Notes: generated by a model from the letters alone, not told the origin. Counted from the first letter of the stretch, positions 41,845 through 51,559 are shown. The stretch: 64,000 nucleotides of DNA from Cytophagaceae bacterium (GCA_947458545.1 CANGYH010000009.1:28634-92633); one strand, 5' to 3'. Numbers and translations are program-made.

Positions 41845-44800
41845 ATGTGGATCGTCCGCCTGGCCCTGCGTAGGCCCTACACCATTGCCGTACTGGCCCT
41901 GCTGATATTGATTCTGGGTGCTACGGCCGTGGTGCGGATGCCGTCGGACATCTTTCCGCAAATCAACATCCCGGTTGTCTCCGTCATCTGGACGTACAAC
42001 GGCATGCCTGCGGCCGAGATGGAAAACGCCATCACGCGCTACAGCGAGGCCTCTATCCTCAACAACGTCTCAGACGTGGCGCGGATAGAGAGCCAGACCT
42101 ACAACGGTACGGCCGTAGTGCGGGTGTACTTCCAGCCGACGGTTAATATCCAGGAGGCGCTGGCCACTACGGTGGGCATTTCGCAGTCTATCCGGGGGCG
42201 CATGCCGCCGGGCACGCAGCCGCCCATCATTGTGCGCTACTCTGCCACCGAGGTGCCGGTGCTGCAGCTGGGCTTCGGCTCTGACCGGATGACAGAGTCT
42301 CAGGTATCAGACTTCTTCGGCACGCGCATCCGGCCACAGCTGGCTGATTTGAGGGGCACGCGCATCTCGCTGCCTTTTGGCGGTGCAGGCCGGGCCATCA
42401 TGGTAGATCTGGACATGGACGCCCTGCTGCGCCAAGGTATATCGCCAGACGAGGTGATTGCCGCCGTATCTGCCCAGAACCTGGTGCTGCCTACGGGTAC
42501 CGTCAAGTTTGGGCCGCAGCAGTACACGGTGCGCCTCAATGCGCAGGCCGAGCTGGTGGCTGCCCTCAACCGTATTCCCGTCAAAACAGTGGCGGGCCGC
42601 ACCATCCACATGGCAGACGTGGCCCACGTGCGAGACGGCGCCACCGTGCAGACCAACCTGGTGAAGGCCAACGGCAAGCGCGGCGTGCTGGTGCAGATAG
42701 TGAAACTAGGCGGGGCCAGCACCACGGCCGTTGTGCAACAGGTGCGCAATAAGATTCTGCCCGAGGTACGCAAAGCCCTGCCCGAGGGCCTGACGATGGC
42801 CGCCCTGGCAGACCAAAGTGTTTTTGTGCGGGCAGCCATCAACAACGTGCTGACGGAGGGCGGCATCGCCGCCGGACTCACGGCGCTGATGATCTTGCTC
42901 TTTCTGGGCTCAGCCCGCAGCACGCTGGTGGTGCTGGTCAGCATCCCGTTATCTATCCTGACGAGCCTCTTTTGCCTCTACCTGGCAGGGCACACGCTCA
43001 ACATCATGAGCCTGGGCGGCCTTGCCCTGGCCATCGGCATCCTGGTAGATGACGCCACCGTAGAGATAGAGAACATCCACCGAAACCAGGCCCTGGGCAA
43101 AAGCCTGCGCGACGCCGTGCTGGCCTCTGCCGCAGAGATAGCCGTGCCCACGCTGGTTTCTACCTCTACCATCTGCATCGTTTTTGTGGCCATCTTCTTT
43201 TTAGAGGGGCCGGTGCAGTACCTGTTTGTTCCGTTTGCGCTGGCGGTGGTGTTTGCCATGGCGGCCAGCTACCTGCTCTCGCGCACGTTGGTGCCGCTGC
43301 TGGCCACTATGCTGCTACCGCAGCATCATGCCGAAGGTGCCTCTGGCTTTTTTGGGCGGATACATGCCAGGTTCAACCGCGGGTTCGAGCGGTTTCAGAA
43401 CGCGTATGCCGCCATGCTGGCCTGGTGCCTGCACCATCGGGTGGCGGCGCTCACGGCTTTTGGGCTGTTTTTCTTGTCGGCCTTTTTGGCCCTGCCGTAT
43501 GTGGGGAGGGATTTCTACCCGCCTGTCGGCGGCTCAGAATTCCGCCTGCACCTGCGGGCCCCCCACGGCACCCGCCTAGAGCAAACCGAGCGCCTGGCAG
43601 ACCAGGTAGAGGATGCCCTGCGCCGCATCATCCCGCCAGACAAAGTGGCCAGCGTCATTGCCAACATTGGGGTGCCAGAGGGTAGCTATGCCTTTTTGTT
43701 TATGGAGGGCAGCTCGTTTGGGCCCGAAGATGTGGACATGACCATCTCTCTGGCCGAGGGCGAGAACGCCGACCGCTGGCTGCCAGTGCTACGGCAGCAG
43801 TTGCCGGGCCAGTTTCCGGACTGCCAGCTCTTTTTTGAACCGGCAGACATGGTAACGCGCATCCTCAACTTCGGCCTGCTCTCTCCGGTAGATGTGGCCA
43901 TCATAGGCTACGACAGGCGCAACAACCTGGCCATAGCCCGCCAGCTAGAGCAGCAGATGGCCGCCCTGCCCGGCCTGCACGACGTCCACCTGCACCAGGT
44001 GGTGAGCGCCCCCGAGCTTTACCTAAAGGTAGATAGGGAGCGTGCCTTTCAGCAAGGCCTCACAGAGCAGCGCCTGGCCACGGCCCTCAATGTTGCCCTT
44101 TCGGGCTCCGGCCAGGTAACGCCCGTGTTCTGGACAGACCCCACCACCGGCTTTCTCTACAACGTGCAGGTGCAGATGCCCCCCTACCGCCTGCAAAACA
44201 TGCAAGACCTGCTGCGCCTGCCCGTAGGCAACCAGGCAGGCAAGCCCGTGCTGCTGGGCAATGTGGCTACCGTAAGCCGCCGCCCCGCCCCAGAGGCCGT
44301 AAACCACTTTAACCAACTGCCCACCTACAACGTGTTTGCCCAGCCCCAGGGGCGCAGCCTGGGGGCCATTGCCCAAGACTTGCGCCCCCTGCTGGATAGC
44401 GCATCTAAACAGCTAAAGCCCGGCAACAAGCTGGTGCTGCGCGGGCAGATACAGAGCATGGAGTCGGCCTTCAGCAACCTGCAGCTGGGCCTGCTTTTTG
44501 CGGCCATCTTCGTGTACCTGCTGATGGTGGTCAACTTCCAGAGCTTTTTGCTGCCCTTTATCATCATCACGGCGCTGCCAGGGGCGTTTGGGGGCATCGT
44601 CTGGATCTTGTTCATCACGGGCAACACCTTCAACATCCCCAGCCTGATGGGGGCCATCATGAGCGTGGGCGTGGCTACGGCCAACTCCATTTTGCTGGTT
44701 ACGTTTGCCAAAGACCAGCTGCAGCACGCCCACCAGGGCGATGCCCTGGCCGCCGCCCTCGACGCAGGCCGCACCCGCCTGCGCCCCATCTTAATGACGG

Positions 44801-44985
44801 CCCTGGCCATGATCATGGGCATGCTGCCCATGAGCCTGGCCCTGGGCCACGGCAGCCACCAGAATGCCCCGCTGGGCATTGCCGTGATTGGCGGGCTGCT
44901 GGTGGCCACCGTCACCACGTTGCTGTTTGTGCCGGTGGTGTTCTCGCTGCTGGGCCGCCACATCCGCCCCGAGCCTGCCGACTAA
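41845..44985 (+). CDS. RND (HAE1-type) efflux pump inner-membrane permease
   Basis: A 1046-residue AcrB/MexB-like transporter with twelve helices and two large periplasmic loops. It starts with MWIVRLALRRPYTIAVLALL and a first loop 'MPSDIFPQINIPVVSVIWTYNGM'. Proton-relay aspartates D402 and D403 lie in IGILVDDATVEIEN, and a second-half ILLVTFAKDQLQHAHQGDA stretch resembles helix 10-11 sequences. Substrate probably small toxic compounds or metals, not decidable. It is the first of three tightly packed genes; gaps are 17 and 3 nt. Here the permease precedes the adaptor, whereas adaptor-first order is more usual. Confidence 0.95.
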   Translation: MWIVRLALRRPYTIAVLALLILILGATAVVRMPSDIFPQINIPVVSVIWTYNGMPAAEMENAITRYSEASILNNVSDVARIESQTYNGTAVVRVYFQPTVNIQEALATTVGISQSIRGRMPPGTQPPIIVRYSATEVPVLQLGFGSDRMTESQVSDFFGTRIRPQLADLRGTRISLPFGGAGRAIMVDLDMDALLRQGISPDEVIAAVSAQNLVLPTGTVKFGPQQYTVRLNAQAELVAALNRIPVKTVAGRTIHMADVAHVRDGATVQTNLVKANGKRGVLVQIVKLGGASTTAVVQQVRNKILPEVRKALPEGLTMAALADQSVFVRAAINNVLTEGGIAAGLTALMILLFLGSARSTLVVLVSIPLSILTSLFCLYLAGHTLNIMSLGGLALAIGILVDDATVEIENIHRNQALGKSLRDAVLASAAEIAVPTLVSTSTICIVFVAIFFLEGPVQYLFVPFALAVVFAMAASYLLSRTLVPLLATMLLPQHHAEGASGFFGRIHARFNRGFERFQNAYAAMLAWCLHHRVAALTAFGLFFLSAFLALPYVGRDFYPPVGGSEFRLHLRAPHGTRLEQTERLADQVEDALRRIIPPDKVASVIANIGVPEGSYAFLFMEGSSFGPEDVDMTISLAEGENADRWLPVLRQQLPGQFPDCQLFFEPADMVTRILNFGLLSPVDVAIIGYDRRNNLAIARQLEQQMAALPGLHDVHLHQVVSAPELYLKVDRERAFQQGLTEQRLATALNVALSGSGQVTPVFWTDPTTGFLYNVQVQMPPYRLQNMQDLLRLPVGNQAGKPVLLGNVATVSRRPAPEAVNHFNQLPTYNVFAQPQGRSLGAIAQDLRPLLDSASKQLKPGNKLVLRGQIQSMESAFSNLQLGLLFAAIFVYLLMVVNFQSFLLPFIIITALPGAFGGIVWILFITGNTFNIPSLMGAIMSVGVATANSILLVTFAKDQLQHAHQGDALAAALDAGRTRLRPILMTALAMIMGMLPMSLALGHGSHQNAPLGIAVIGGLLVATVTTLLFVPVVFSLLGRHIRPEPAD

Positions 44986-45002
44986 GCCTTGATCTTCTCT
45001 AC

Positions 45003-46121
45003 ATGAAAAAATCTCTTCTGGTATTGTTGGCCGTGGTGGCCCTGGTAGTAGCCCTGGCTGTGGCCGGTTGGCTGCCCAGGCGCAAGCGCGACGATGCCGC
45101 CCAACGCCTAGCCAACGCTACAGCCGGGCAACTGCCCGCCGTGCGCACCGTGCCCGCCGGCCTGGCCACCGATACCCTAGGCCTAACCCTGCCCGCCCGC
45201 ATAGAGGCCCAGCGCAGCACAGACCTGTTTGCCCGTGCCCAGGGCTACGTGCGCCGCTGGACGGCCGACCTGGGCCAGCGGGTACGAAAGGGCCAGTTGC
45301 TAGCCGAGATTACCCAGCCCGAGCTGGAGCAAGACCTAGCCGCCGCCCAAACCCAGCTAAACCTTGCCCGCACCAACCTGCGCAGGCTAGAGTCTGTAAC
45401 GCTGCCAGGGGCCATCAGCCAGGCCGAGCTAGACCAAGCCCGTGCGCAGGTGCGCAGCGCCGAGGCCGCCTTGCGCCGCCTGCAAGACCTGCGCGGCTTT
45501 CAGCAGATTACGGCCCCGTTTGATGGCGTGGTGACGGCCCGCAACCTAGAGGTAGGCACGCTGGTGAGTCCCGGTACTACGCCGCTCTACAGCCTGCAGA
45601 GCACGGCAGGTCTGCGCGTTTTTGTAGATGTGCCCCAGGCCGAGGCCTCGTCTAACCAAATAGAAACAGGCACGGCAGAGCTCCGTGTGCCCGAGCTGCC
45701 GGGCCGGGTGTGGCAAGTGCCCATTGCCCGCAACGCCGCCAGCTACGACCCTGCCACCCGCACCCTAACCGTGCAGCTAGACCTGCCCGCCGCCGAGGCC
45801 AAGGGCCTGGCCCCCGGCATGTACGGGCAGGCAACGTTTATGCCCACGGCCCAAGCCGGTGGTGGTGTACGCATCCCGGCCAACGCGCTCTACTACGCCC
45901 CAGAGGGCCCGGCCGTGTTGGTGGTTAATGCCCAGCAGCGCATAGACTTCCGGCCCATCACCATCGGCAAAGATTTTGGCACCTACGTGGTAGCCAGCCA
46001 AGGCGTTGCCGCAGGCGAGGCACTGGTGGTAAACCCCAGCTCTCGCCTGGTGGCGGGCACGCGGGTGCGCGTGTTGCCCCCTGAGCCAGAGGCTGCTAAC
46101 TCTAAACCAACAGGGCACTAG
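45003..46121 (+). CDS. RND efflux periplasmic adaptor subunit
   Basis: A 372-residue membrane-fusion protein with an N-terminal signal/anchor (LVLLAVVALVVALAVAGWL, residues 5-23). A lipoyl domain (RSTDLFARAQGYVRRWTADLGQRVRKGQLLAEIT), an alpha-helical hairpin of about 60 residues (LEQDLAAAQTQLNLARTNLRRL to AQVRSAEAALRRLQDL), the second lipoyl half (ITAPFDGVVTARNLEVGTLV), a beta-barrel and a membrane-proximal domain follow, as in AcrA. It lies 17 nt after the permease gene and 3 nt before the outer-membrane channel gene. Confidence 0.94.
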   Translation: MKKSLLVLLAVVALVVALAVAGWLPRRKRDDAAQRLANATAGQLPAVRTVPAGLATDTLGLTLPARIEAQRSTDLFARAQGYVRRWTADLGQRVRKGQLLAEITQPELEQDLAAAQTQLNLARTNLRRLESVTLPGAISQAELDQARAQVRSAEAALRRLQDLRGFQQITAPFDGVVTARNLEVGTLVSPGTTPLYSLQSTAGLRVFVDVPQAEASSNQIETGTAELRVPELPGRVWQVPIARNAASYDPATRTLTVQLDLPAAEAKGLAPGMYGQATFMPTAQAGGGVRIPANALYYAPEGPAVLVVNAQQRIDFRPITIGKDFGTYVVASQGVAAGEALVVNPSSRLVAGTRVRVLPPEPEAANSKPTGH

Positions 46122-46124
46122 GGC

Positions 46125-47435
46125 ATGGCGAGCGTTAAATCTCTTCTGTGTGCCGGTGCCTGCCTTTGGGGCTGGGCGCTGCATGCCCAGACGCAGCCCC
46201 ATGCCTGGTGGCAAGCCTTGCAAGACCCTGCCCTAGAGACGCTGGTGCCCGCCGCCTTGGCTGCCAACGGCCAGGTGCAGGCTGCCCAGGCCCGCATTGC
46301 CGGTGCCCAGCAGCAGGTAGCCGCCAGCCGGGGCTACTATCTGCCCAACCTCTCCGTAGATCCGCTGGTGCAGCAGCAGAGCCTGGCCCCCAACCGGCCC
46401 CTGCCCGTGCGGGCGGCGGGCACGCGCCTGCTGCTCAACAGCCTGGCCCTGCCGCTCAATGTGAGCTACGACGTCAACTTCTGGCAGAAGCGCACCCAGG
46501 TGGCCCTGGCCGACAACGGCGTGGCCCAGCAAGGGGCCAACCTGGCGCAGGCGCAACTGGCCCTGGCAGGCCAGGTGGTGCAGGCGGTGGTGGCCGTCCG
46601 CGCGGCAGACCTTGCCCTGGCCGTGTTGCAGCGCAGCCAGGGCCTGCTAGACTCTATGCAGCGCATTCTGGAGGCTCGGTACCGGGCTGGGCTCAGCAAC
46701 GAGGTGCCAGTGGTGCTCAACCGCACCCAACTCCAGGCCCTGGCGCTAGACGTGGAGACCAGCCAGCGCAGCCGCGCCGCCGCCCTGGCCCAGCTAGAGG
46801 CCCTTACCAACCGACCTGCCCTCGCGCTGCCCCCGCTCCCAGGCGCACCCACGCTGCCGCCGCTAGACAGCACCGGGGCCACCGCCGCGATAGGCCTGCG
46901 GCCCGACGTGCAACTGTTTGATTATCAGATGCGGCAGGGGCGCCTTACGGTGCAGCAGCTAGACTTTGCCCGGCTGCCGCGGCCGTTTGTGGCAGGGTCT
47001 GCCGGGGTCATCACGCAGTTTGCCGCGGAGGTTTTCCACCCAGAGAGTTTTACGTATGCCATAGCGGCGGGCGTCAGCATTCCGTTGTGGAACTGGGACA
47101 ACAACCGCTACAACGTCCGCGCGGCCCGCCACGAGGCCGATGCCCGGCAGGCCCTGCTGCGCCAGCAGCGCCTCAACGCCCAAGCCGAGGTGCGCGTTGC
47201 CTACACGAATGCCCAGGCCACCCAGGCCCAGCTCCGCGCCGCTGCCCAGGCCCTTGCCACGGCCGAGCGGTCGGTGCGCCTGGCCTCCGAGCTTTACACC
47301 AAAGGCCTCACCAGCTTTTTGGAGCTGTTGCAGGCCCAGCAAAGCCTGATTGCCCTGCAGACGCGCCAGGCCCAGCTCCAGGGCCAATACCTGGCCTTTG
47401 TGGCCGACTATTGGGTAGCCCGAGGAGGGAGATAA
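46125..47435 (+). CDS. RND efflux outer-membrane channel (NodT/TolC type)
   Basis: A 436-residue outer-membrane factor. Signal peptide about residues 1-21 (LLCAGACLWGWALHAQ). Two OEP repeats with long amphipathic helices: PHAWWQALQDPALETLVPAALAANGQVQAAQARIA begins the family core, and 'GLTSFLELLQAQQSLIALQTRQAQLQGQYLAF' is the typical final helix pair. No lipobox Cys follows the leader, unlike many NodT proteins. It completes the tripartite pump with the two preceding genes. The TAA stop overlaps the first unit of a heptanucleotide repeat array, and no terminator hairpin is evident. Confidence 0.92.
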   Translation: MASVKSLLCAGACLWGWALHAQTQPHAWWQALQDPALETLVPAALAANGQVQAAQARIAGAQQQVAASRGYYLPNLSVDPLVQQQSLAPNRPLPVRAAGTRLLLNSLALPLNVSYDVNFWQKRTQVALADNGVAQQGANLAQAQLALAGQVVQAVVAVRAADLALAVLQRSQGLLDSMQRILEARYRAGLSNEVPVVLNRTQLQALALDVETSQRSRAAALAQLEALTNRPALALPPLPGAPTLPPLDSTGATAAIGLRPDVQLFDYQMRQGRLTVQQLDFARLPRPFVAGSAGVITQFAAEVFHPESFTYAIAAGVSIPLWNWDNNRYNVRAARHEADARQALLRQQRLNAQAEVRVAYTNAQATQAQLRAAAQALATAERSVRLASELYTKGLTSFLELLQAQQSLIALQTRQAQLQGQYLAFVADYWVARGGR

Positions 47436-47482
47436 GTTGAAAGTTGAAAGTTGAAAGTTGAAAGTTGAAAGTTGAAAGTTGA
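47434..47482 (+). repeat. Heptanucleotide array (AAGTTGA), 7 perfect units
   Basis: Seven identical AAGTTGA units begin two bases inside the stop codon of the efflux channel gene and end AAGTG. The same unit family occurs at 26381, 54800 and 54925. Confidence 0.95.
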
Positions 47483-47497
47483 AAGTGCCCGCCGCTG

Positions 47498-47556
47498 CTG
47501 GCTTTCAGCCAGAGGCAGGCAAAGCAGCTCGCTTGTAGCGCGGGCTGCAGCCCGCG
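47498..47556. repeat. Two variable-stem palindromes of the GGCT-AGCC type
   Basis: CTGGCTTTCAGCCAG (47498-47512) and CGCGGGCTGCAGCCCGCG (47539-47556). The second, with its flank TTGTAG-CGCGGGCT, recurs at 63506-63529 with one central change (GCAG to GTAG). Confidence 0.8.
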
Positions 47557-47591
47557 AAGCAAAACCGCAGGGCAACCCCGATGCGCAGACC

Positions 47592-47880
47592 CGGCCCGAG
47601 CAGACGTATTATGTTTACGATATGGCAGGCCAGCGCATTACAACTGTAACCGAGCAAGGCCCTTGGCGCTGCCGCTACCTGCATGCGGACCTTATCGAGT
47701 CTTGCCGCCTGGAGACTGGCCAGCAAGGCGATGTGATCGCCTACGAGGAGTACCACCCCTTTGGCACCTCGGCCTACCAGGCCACCGATGCAACGCTAGG
47801 GGCACCGGCGCGCCGCTACCGCTACGCCGGCAAGGAGCGAGACGAGGAGTCGGGCCTTTGCTACTTTGGGGCCCGCCTCA
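47592..47880 (+). pseudogene. RHS repeat-associated core fragment (gene remnant)
   Basis: About 96 codons in one frame encode the end of an RHS/YD-repeat core: YYVYDMAGQRITTVTEQG, RYLHADLIESCRLE, VIAYEEYHPFGTSAYQ, RYRYAGKERDEESGL and CYFGAR. In intact RHS proteins the YYGARYYDPxxGRFLSPDP motif and a variable toxin tip follow; here the similarity stops abruptly after GARL. The upstream part, with the signal peptide and hundreds of YD repeats, is also missing, and upstream sequence is repeats. The frame runs on to 47975 into the oxidoreductase gene in another frame. It is probably a decayed relic of a polymorphic toxin or wall-associated RHS gene. Confidence 0.82.
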
Positions 47881-47913
47881 ACTTCTCCCAAGCCGTTTGC
47901 GTACCTGCCGGGT

Positions 47914-49461
47914 ATGACGGCAGACATGCAAGACCCTACCCAAACATCGGGCGCGCGGCAGGCTCCCTGGCTTAATGGCATTGCCTGGCCCACCACCACG
48001 CCTCTGGCCCAAGACACGGAAACGGACGTTTGCATCGTTGGCGGGGGTGTCGCCGGGCTGACGACGGCCTACCTGCTGGTACAGGCCGGGCGGTCTGTGG
48101 TGGTGCTGGAGGATGGCGCCCTGGGCAGCGGCGAGAGCGGACGCACCACGGCCCACCTCTCTGCCGCGCTAGACGACCGGTACTACTACCTCGAAAAGCT
48201 CCATGGAACCGAGGGTGCCGCCTTGGCAGCCGAAGCCCACCGCGAGGCCATTGACGCGATTGAGCGAATCTGCCAGACGGAGGGCATCGAGGCGCAGTTT
48301 TGCCACCTGCATGGCTACCTCTTTCTGGCCCCCGGCTGCCCGCCCGACGAGTTGGTGCAAGAGAAAGACGCCGCCGAGCGGGCCGGCTTCACCGGGTTGC
48401 GCATGGTGCCTGCCGCAGAAGGCCAGGGCGTAGCCTGGCGTGCCCCGGCCCTGATGTGGCCAGGCCAGGCGCAGATCCACGCCGGGCGGTACCTGGCAGG
48501 CCTGGCCGAGGCCGTGCTGCGCCGCGGTGGCCGCATCTACACCCACACCCATGCCGAGGCGCTCGACGGGCGGGCGGGTACCGTCTCTGTGGCGGGTGGG
48601 CACACCGTCAGCGCACGGCACATCGTGGTGGCCACCAATACGCCCTTTAACAACAGGGTGGCCATGCATACCAAGCAGAGCCCCTACCGCACCTACGCCA
48701 TTGCCCTGCGGGCCGAGAAGGGCAGCATCACCCAGGCGCTCTACTGGGATACGGCAGACCCCTACCACTACGTGCGCTTGCAACCCGAGGCAGACTACGA
48801 CCTGCTCATCGCAGGCGGGCAAGACCATAAAGTAGGCCAGCCCGACCCGGCCGACCCAGACCCCTTTGCCACGCTGGAAGCCTGGACGCGCGAGCACTTT
48901 CCGCCCGCCGGAGAGCGCCTCTTCGCCTGGAGCGGCCAGGTGCTGGAGCCTGCCGACAGCCTGGGCTACGCAGGCCGCAACACCATGGATGCCGACAACG
49001 TCTATCTGATTACCGGCGACAGCGGCCACGGCTATACCCATGCCACCCTGGGGGCACAGATTGTGGCAGATTTGATAGCGGGGCGCGACAATCCCTTTGC
49101 GCAGCTCTTTGACCCCAGCCGGGTTACGGTACAAAAAGACGTAGCCCAAACCTTCGCCGCCGAGAACCTGAACGTGGCCGCCGCCTACACCGAGCTGCTA
49201 ACCGGCGGAGACGCGCCCGACACGGCAGCCATCGCTCCTGGCAGCGGGGCCGTGCTGCGGCGTGGGCTCACCAAGGTGGCCGTCTATAAAAGTGCTGAAG
49301 GCCAACTGACGGAATGCTCGGCCATCTGCCCGCACCTGGGCTGTGTCGTCCACTGGAACAGCCACGAGCAGAGCTGGGATTGCCCCTGCCACGGCAGCCG
49401 CTTCACCCCCGATGGTGCCCTCTTGATGGGCCCGGCCAACAGCGGCCTGAGCCCGGCGTAG
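47914..49461 (+). CDS. FAD-dependent oxidoreductase with C-terminal Rieske [2Fe-2S] domain
   Basis: A 515-residue protein of the DAO/glycine oxidase fold fused to a Rieske domain. The dinucleotide motif is DVCIVGGGVAGLTTAYLL (about residues 38-55), and GYAGRNTMDADNVYLITGDSGHGYTHATLG binds the FAD at the end of the domain. The Rieske cluster motifs are CPHLGC (C472, H474) and CPCHGS (C490, H493), plus C477 and C492 for the usual disulfide. Family members are YhfW-type proteins of unknown substrate. ATG 47914 is used; 47926 is possible. Its start region overlaps the tail of the RHS remnant frame. Confidence 0.92.
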   Translation: MTADMQDPTQTSGARQAPWLNGIAWPTTTPLAQDTETDVCIVGGGVAGLTTAYLLVQAGRSVVVLEDGALGSGESGRTTAHLSAALDDRYYYLEKLHGTEGAALAAEAHREAIDAIERICQTEGIEAQFCHLHGYLFLAPGCPPDELVQEKDAAERAGFTGLRMVPAAEGQGVAWRAPALMWPGQAQIHAGRYLAGLAEAVLRRGGRIYTHTHAEALDGRAGTVSVAGGHTVSARHIVVATNTPFNNRVAMHTKQSPYRTYAIALRAEKGSITQALYWDTADPYHYVRLQPEADYDLLIAGGQDHKVGQPDPADPDPFATLEAWTREHFPPAGERLFAWSGQVLEPADSLGYAGRNTMDADNVYLITGDSGHGYTHATLGAQIVADLIAGRDNPFAQLFDPSRVTVQKDVAQTFAAENLNVAAAYTELLTGGDAPDTAAIAPGSGAVLRRGLTKVAVYKSAEGQLTECSAICPHLGCVVHWNSHEQSWDCPCHGSRFTPDGALLMGPANSGLSPA

Positions 49462-49472
49462 GCGGCCCTGGC

Positions 49473-51515
49473 CTACCGGGCCTCTAGCGCGGCGGCCTCT
49501 TGCATCAGCAGGGCGGCTTCGGCAGGCTGGCCCAGGGCCTCCAGGTTGCCGGCGGTGCGCTTGAGCAGGGCGGCTGCCTCGCGGCAGGGGGCCTGGGCCG
49601 AACTGCCTACGCCCGTGCCGCACAGGGCGCGGAACATGCGCATGCTGCGGCACTGCGGCAAGCTGGTGTGGTAGTCTGCCAGCGAGGCATAGTCTCGCAC
49701 GGCCAGGGCTGGGGCCATGTGGGGTTGCACGTCGGGTTGGGCCAGCAGGCGGGCTTGCTCTAAGCGTAGGCGGGCGCTGGTGCTGGTATCGGCCAGGGCG
49801 GTGCCTGCCAGGGCTGCCAGTGCCAGGCCGTAGTCGCCCCGCTTTTGCAGGGCCAGGGCCAGGCGCAGGGCAGGGTCGGCCTCGCCCCGGCGGGCCAGGG
49901 TGTAGAGCTTGAGGTCGTCTGGCCCGCCGGGGGCGCTTGCCTGGGCCATGCCCATTAGGGGGCTGTAGTACCGCAGGCGCATAGCCGGTTTGCGGGCTTT
50001 GAGGGCCAGCGCTACCAGGGCGCTGTGGCCAAGGCCGCTTACGTCGGCAAACAGCAGGCTGTCGGGTACGTGGGCGGGCAGGGGTACGGTAGCCTCTACC
50101 GCCGGGGGCAGGCCGCGTACCTCCAACTGGCGCAGGCTGGGGGCCACCCAGAGTTCCGTTGGTATAGACGCCAGCGGGGGCAAGCTGAGCGCCTCCAGCC
50201 GGGCGGCCTGGGCCCAGCCCCGCTCGGGCAGGGTGGCCAGGCGGGTGTCTGCCAGGTGCAGCATGCGCAGGCGCGGCAAGGCCAGCACGGCGGCGTCCAG
50301 CTCGGTTACGGGGTTGCCGCGCAGGTCCAGAGCAGTCAACTGGGGCAGCTCCAGGGCCTGGGCGCTGGCCCGGCCGATTTTATTGCCCTGGCAACCCAGG
50401 TAGCGCAACTGCGGAAAAACCCCCAGGCCCTCGGGCAGGGCTGCCAGGGCGTTCTGGCTCAGGTCTAGCACGGCCAGGGTGGTATTGGGGTTGGGCTTGT
50501 TGCCCAGCAGGGTGGCCCCCTTCACCCGCTCTATGCGGTTGCCTGCCAGCCGCAGCACGTAGAGGCTCGGCAGCTCCGTCAGGGCTGGGTGTAGCTCGGC
50601 AATGCGGTTGCCCCGTGCCGATAGGTAGATGAGGTTGCTCTTGGCCCGGTTCTCGAACTTGGGCCGGAGGGCCGTCAGTTGGCAACTGTCTAGCCAGAGG
50701 TATTGCAGGTTGGGCAGCTCGGTCAGGAGCCGGTCTGGAAAGGCATCCAGGGCATTGTGGCTCAGATCTAGCCCTACGAGCCGCTTGAGCTCATACACCT
50801 CGGACGGTACGGCTTGCAGGCCCTGGCGGCTCAGGTCTAAGAAACGGACCTCCGCCTTGTTGTCTATGGCTTGCTTGAGGGTGGCGTAGCGGCGAAAGTT
50901 GAGCACCTCGTCGGACGTATAGAGGCGGCCCTGGCTGCCGGCGGCCTGCTGCACGGGGTAGCGCCGCAGAAAGCGGTCGGCTGAGGTAGGGTCGGCCAGG
51001 TCAAACAAGGCCCGGCCCGTGGTGCGGACGCTCTGGCCGTCCTCCTGGGTCAGGTTGCGCTCCGAGCCGTCGGCATAGCGTAGCAGGTACACCTGGCTGC
51101 GGGGCAACACGGCCATTTGGCCTGCCTGCCCTCCGGTTCGGTATCGGATGCGGACACCTTCAGGCTCGACGGCCAGGATGTTGGCCGGTATCTCTTGCCG
51201 GTCTTTGAGGATGACGGCCTCGCGGCTGGTGTCGGGCCGTGGGGTCTGGCGGACTACGACAGCTCCTGGCTTGGGTACCGAGGCGCGCATATCCTCTACC
51301 ACCCCATCCTCGTGGATGATGCGCTCTACGCGGTTGCGGGGCATGTCATGCTCCAGTTGCAGAGGGTCGCCCAGCTCGTAGTAGAGGATTTTGGCCTCTT
51401 GCACCCCGATGAGCTTGACCTGCTTAGAGGTGCCATCAATCATCTTGAGCACGTCTTGCGCAGAGGCACCCAGGGGCAAAAAGGCGCAAACGAGGGCAAA
51501 AAGGGCTAGTCTCAT
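49473..51515 (-). CDS. Secreted leucine-rich repeat protein
   Basis: A 680-residue protein with a signal peptide (MRLALFALVCAFLPLGASAQ). Residues about 20-80 and 95-155 are two similar modules (KMIDGTSKQVKLIGVQEAKILYYE and VILKDRQEIPANILAVEPEGVRIRYR, each ending in a stretch like VERIIHEDG or VYLLRYADG). From about 220 to 500 there are about ten leucine-rich repeats with LxxLxLxxNxL spacing (VGLDLSHNALDAFPDRLLTELPNLQ, LAVLDLSQNALAALPEGLG). The last 130 residues are Ala/Leu-rich helical and contain a CRSMRMFRALCGTGVG segment. Role probably protein binding outside the cytoplasm. It starts 44 nt after thiL ends. Confidence 0.85.
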   Translation of the reverse strand: MRLALFALVCAFLPLGASAQDVLKMIDGTSKQVKLIGVQEAKILYYELGDPLQLEHDMPRNRVERIIHEDGVVEDMRASVPKPGAVVVRQTPRPDTSREAVILKDRQEIPANILAVEPEGVRIRYRTGGQAGQMAVLPRSQVYLLRYADGSERNLTQEDGQSVRTTGRALFDLADPTSADRFLRRYPVQQAAGSQGRLYTSDEVLNFRRYATLKQAIDNKAEVRFLDLSRQGLQAVPSEVYELKRLVGLDLSHNALDAFPDRLLTELPNLQYLWLDSCQLTALRPKFENRAKSNLIYLSARGNRIAELHPALTELPSLYVLRLAGNRIERVKGATLLGNKPNPNTTLAVLDLSQNALAALPEGLGVFPQLRYLGCQGNKIGRASAQALELPQLTALDLRGNPVTELDAAVLALPRLRMLHLADTRLATLPERGWAQAARLEALSLPPLASIPTELWVAPSLRQLEVRGLPPAVEATVPLPAHVPDSLLFADVSGLGHSALVALALKARKPAMRLRYYSPLMGMAQASAPGGPDDLKLYTLARRGEADPALRLALALQKRGDYGLALAALAGTALADTSTSARLRLEQARLLAQPDVQPHMAPALAVRDYASLADYHTSLPQCRSMRMFRALCGTGVGSSAQAPCREAAALLKRTAGNLEALGQPAEAALLMQEAAALEAR

Positions 51516-51559
51516 TACCGGTAGGGCTTGTACACCGGCAAGATATAGCCAAACGCGGG

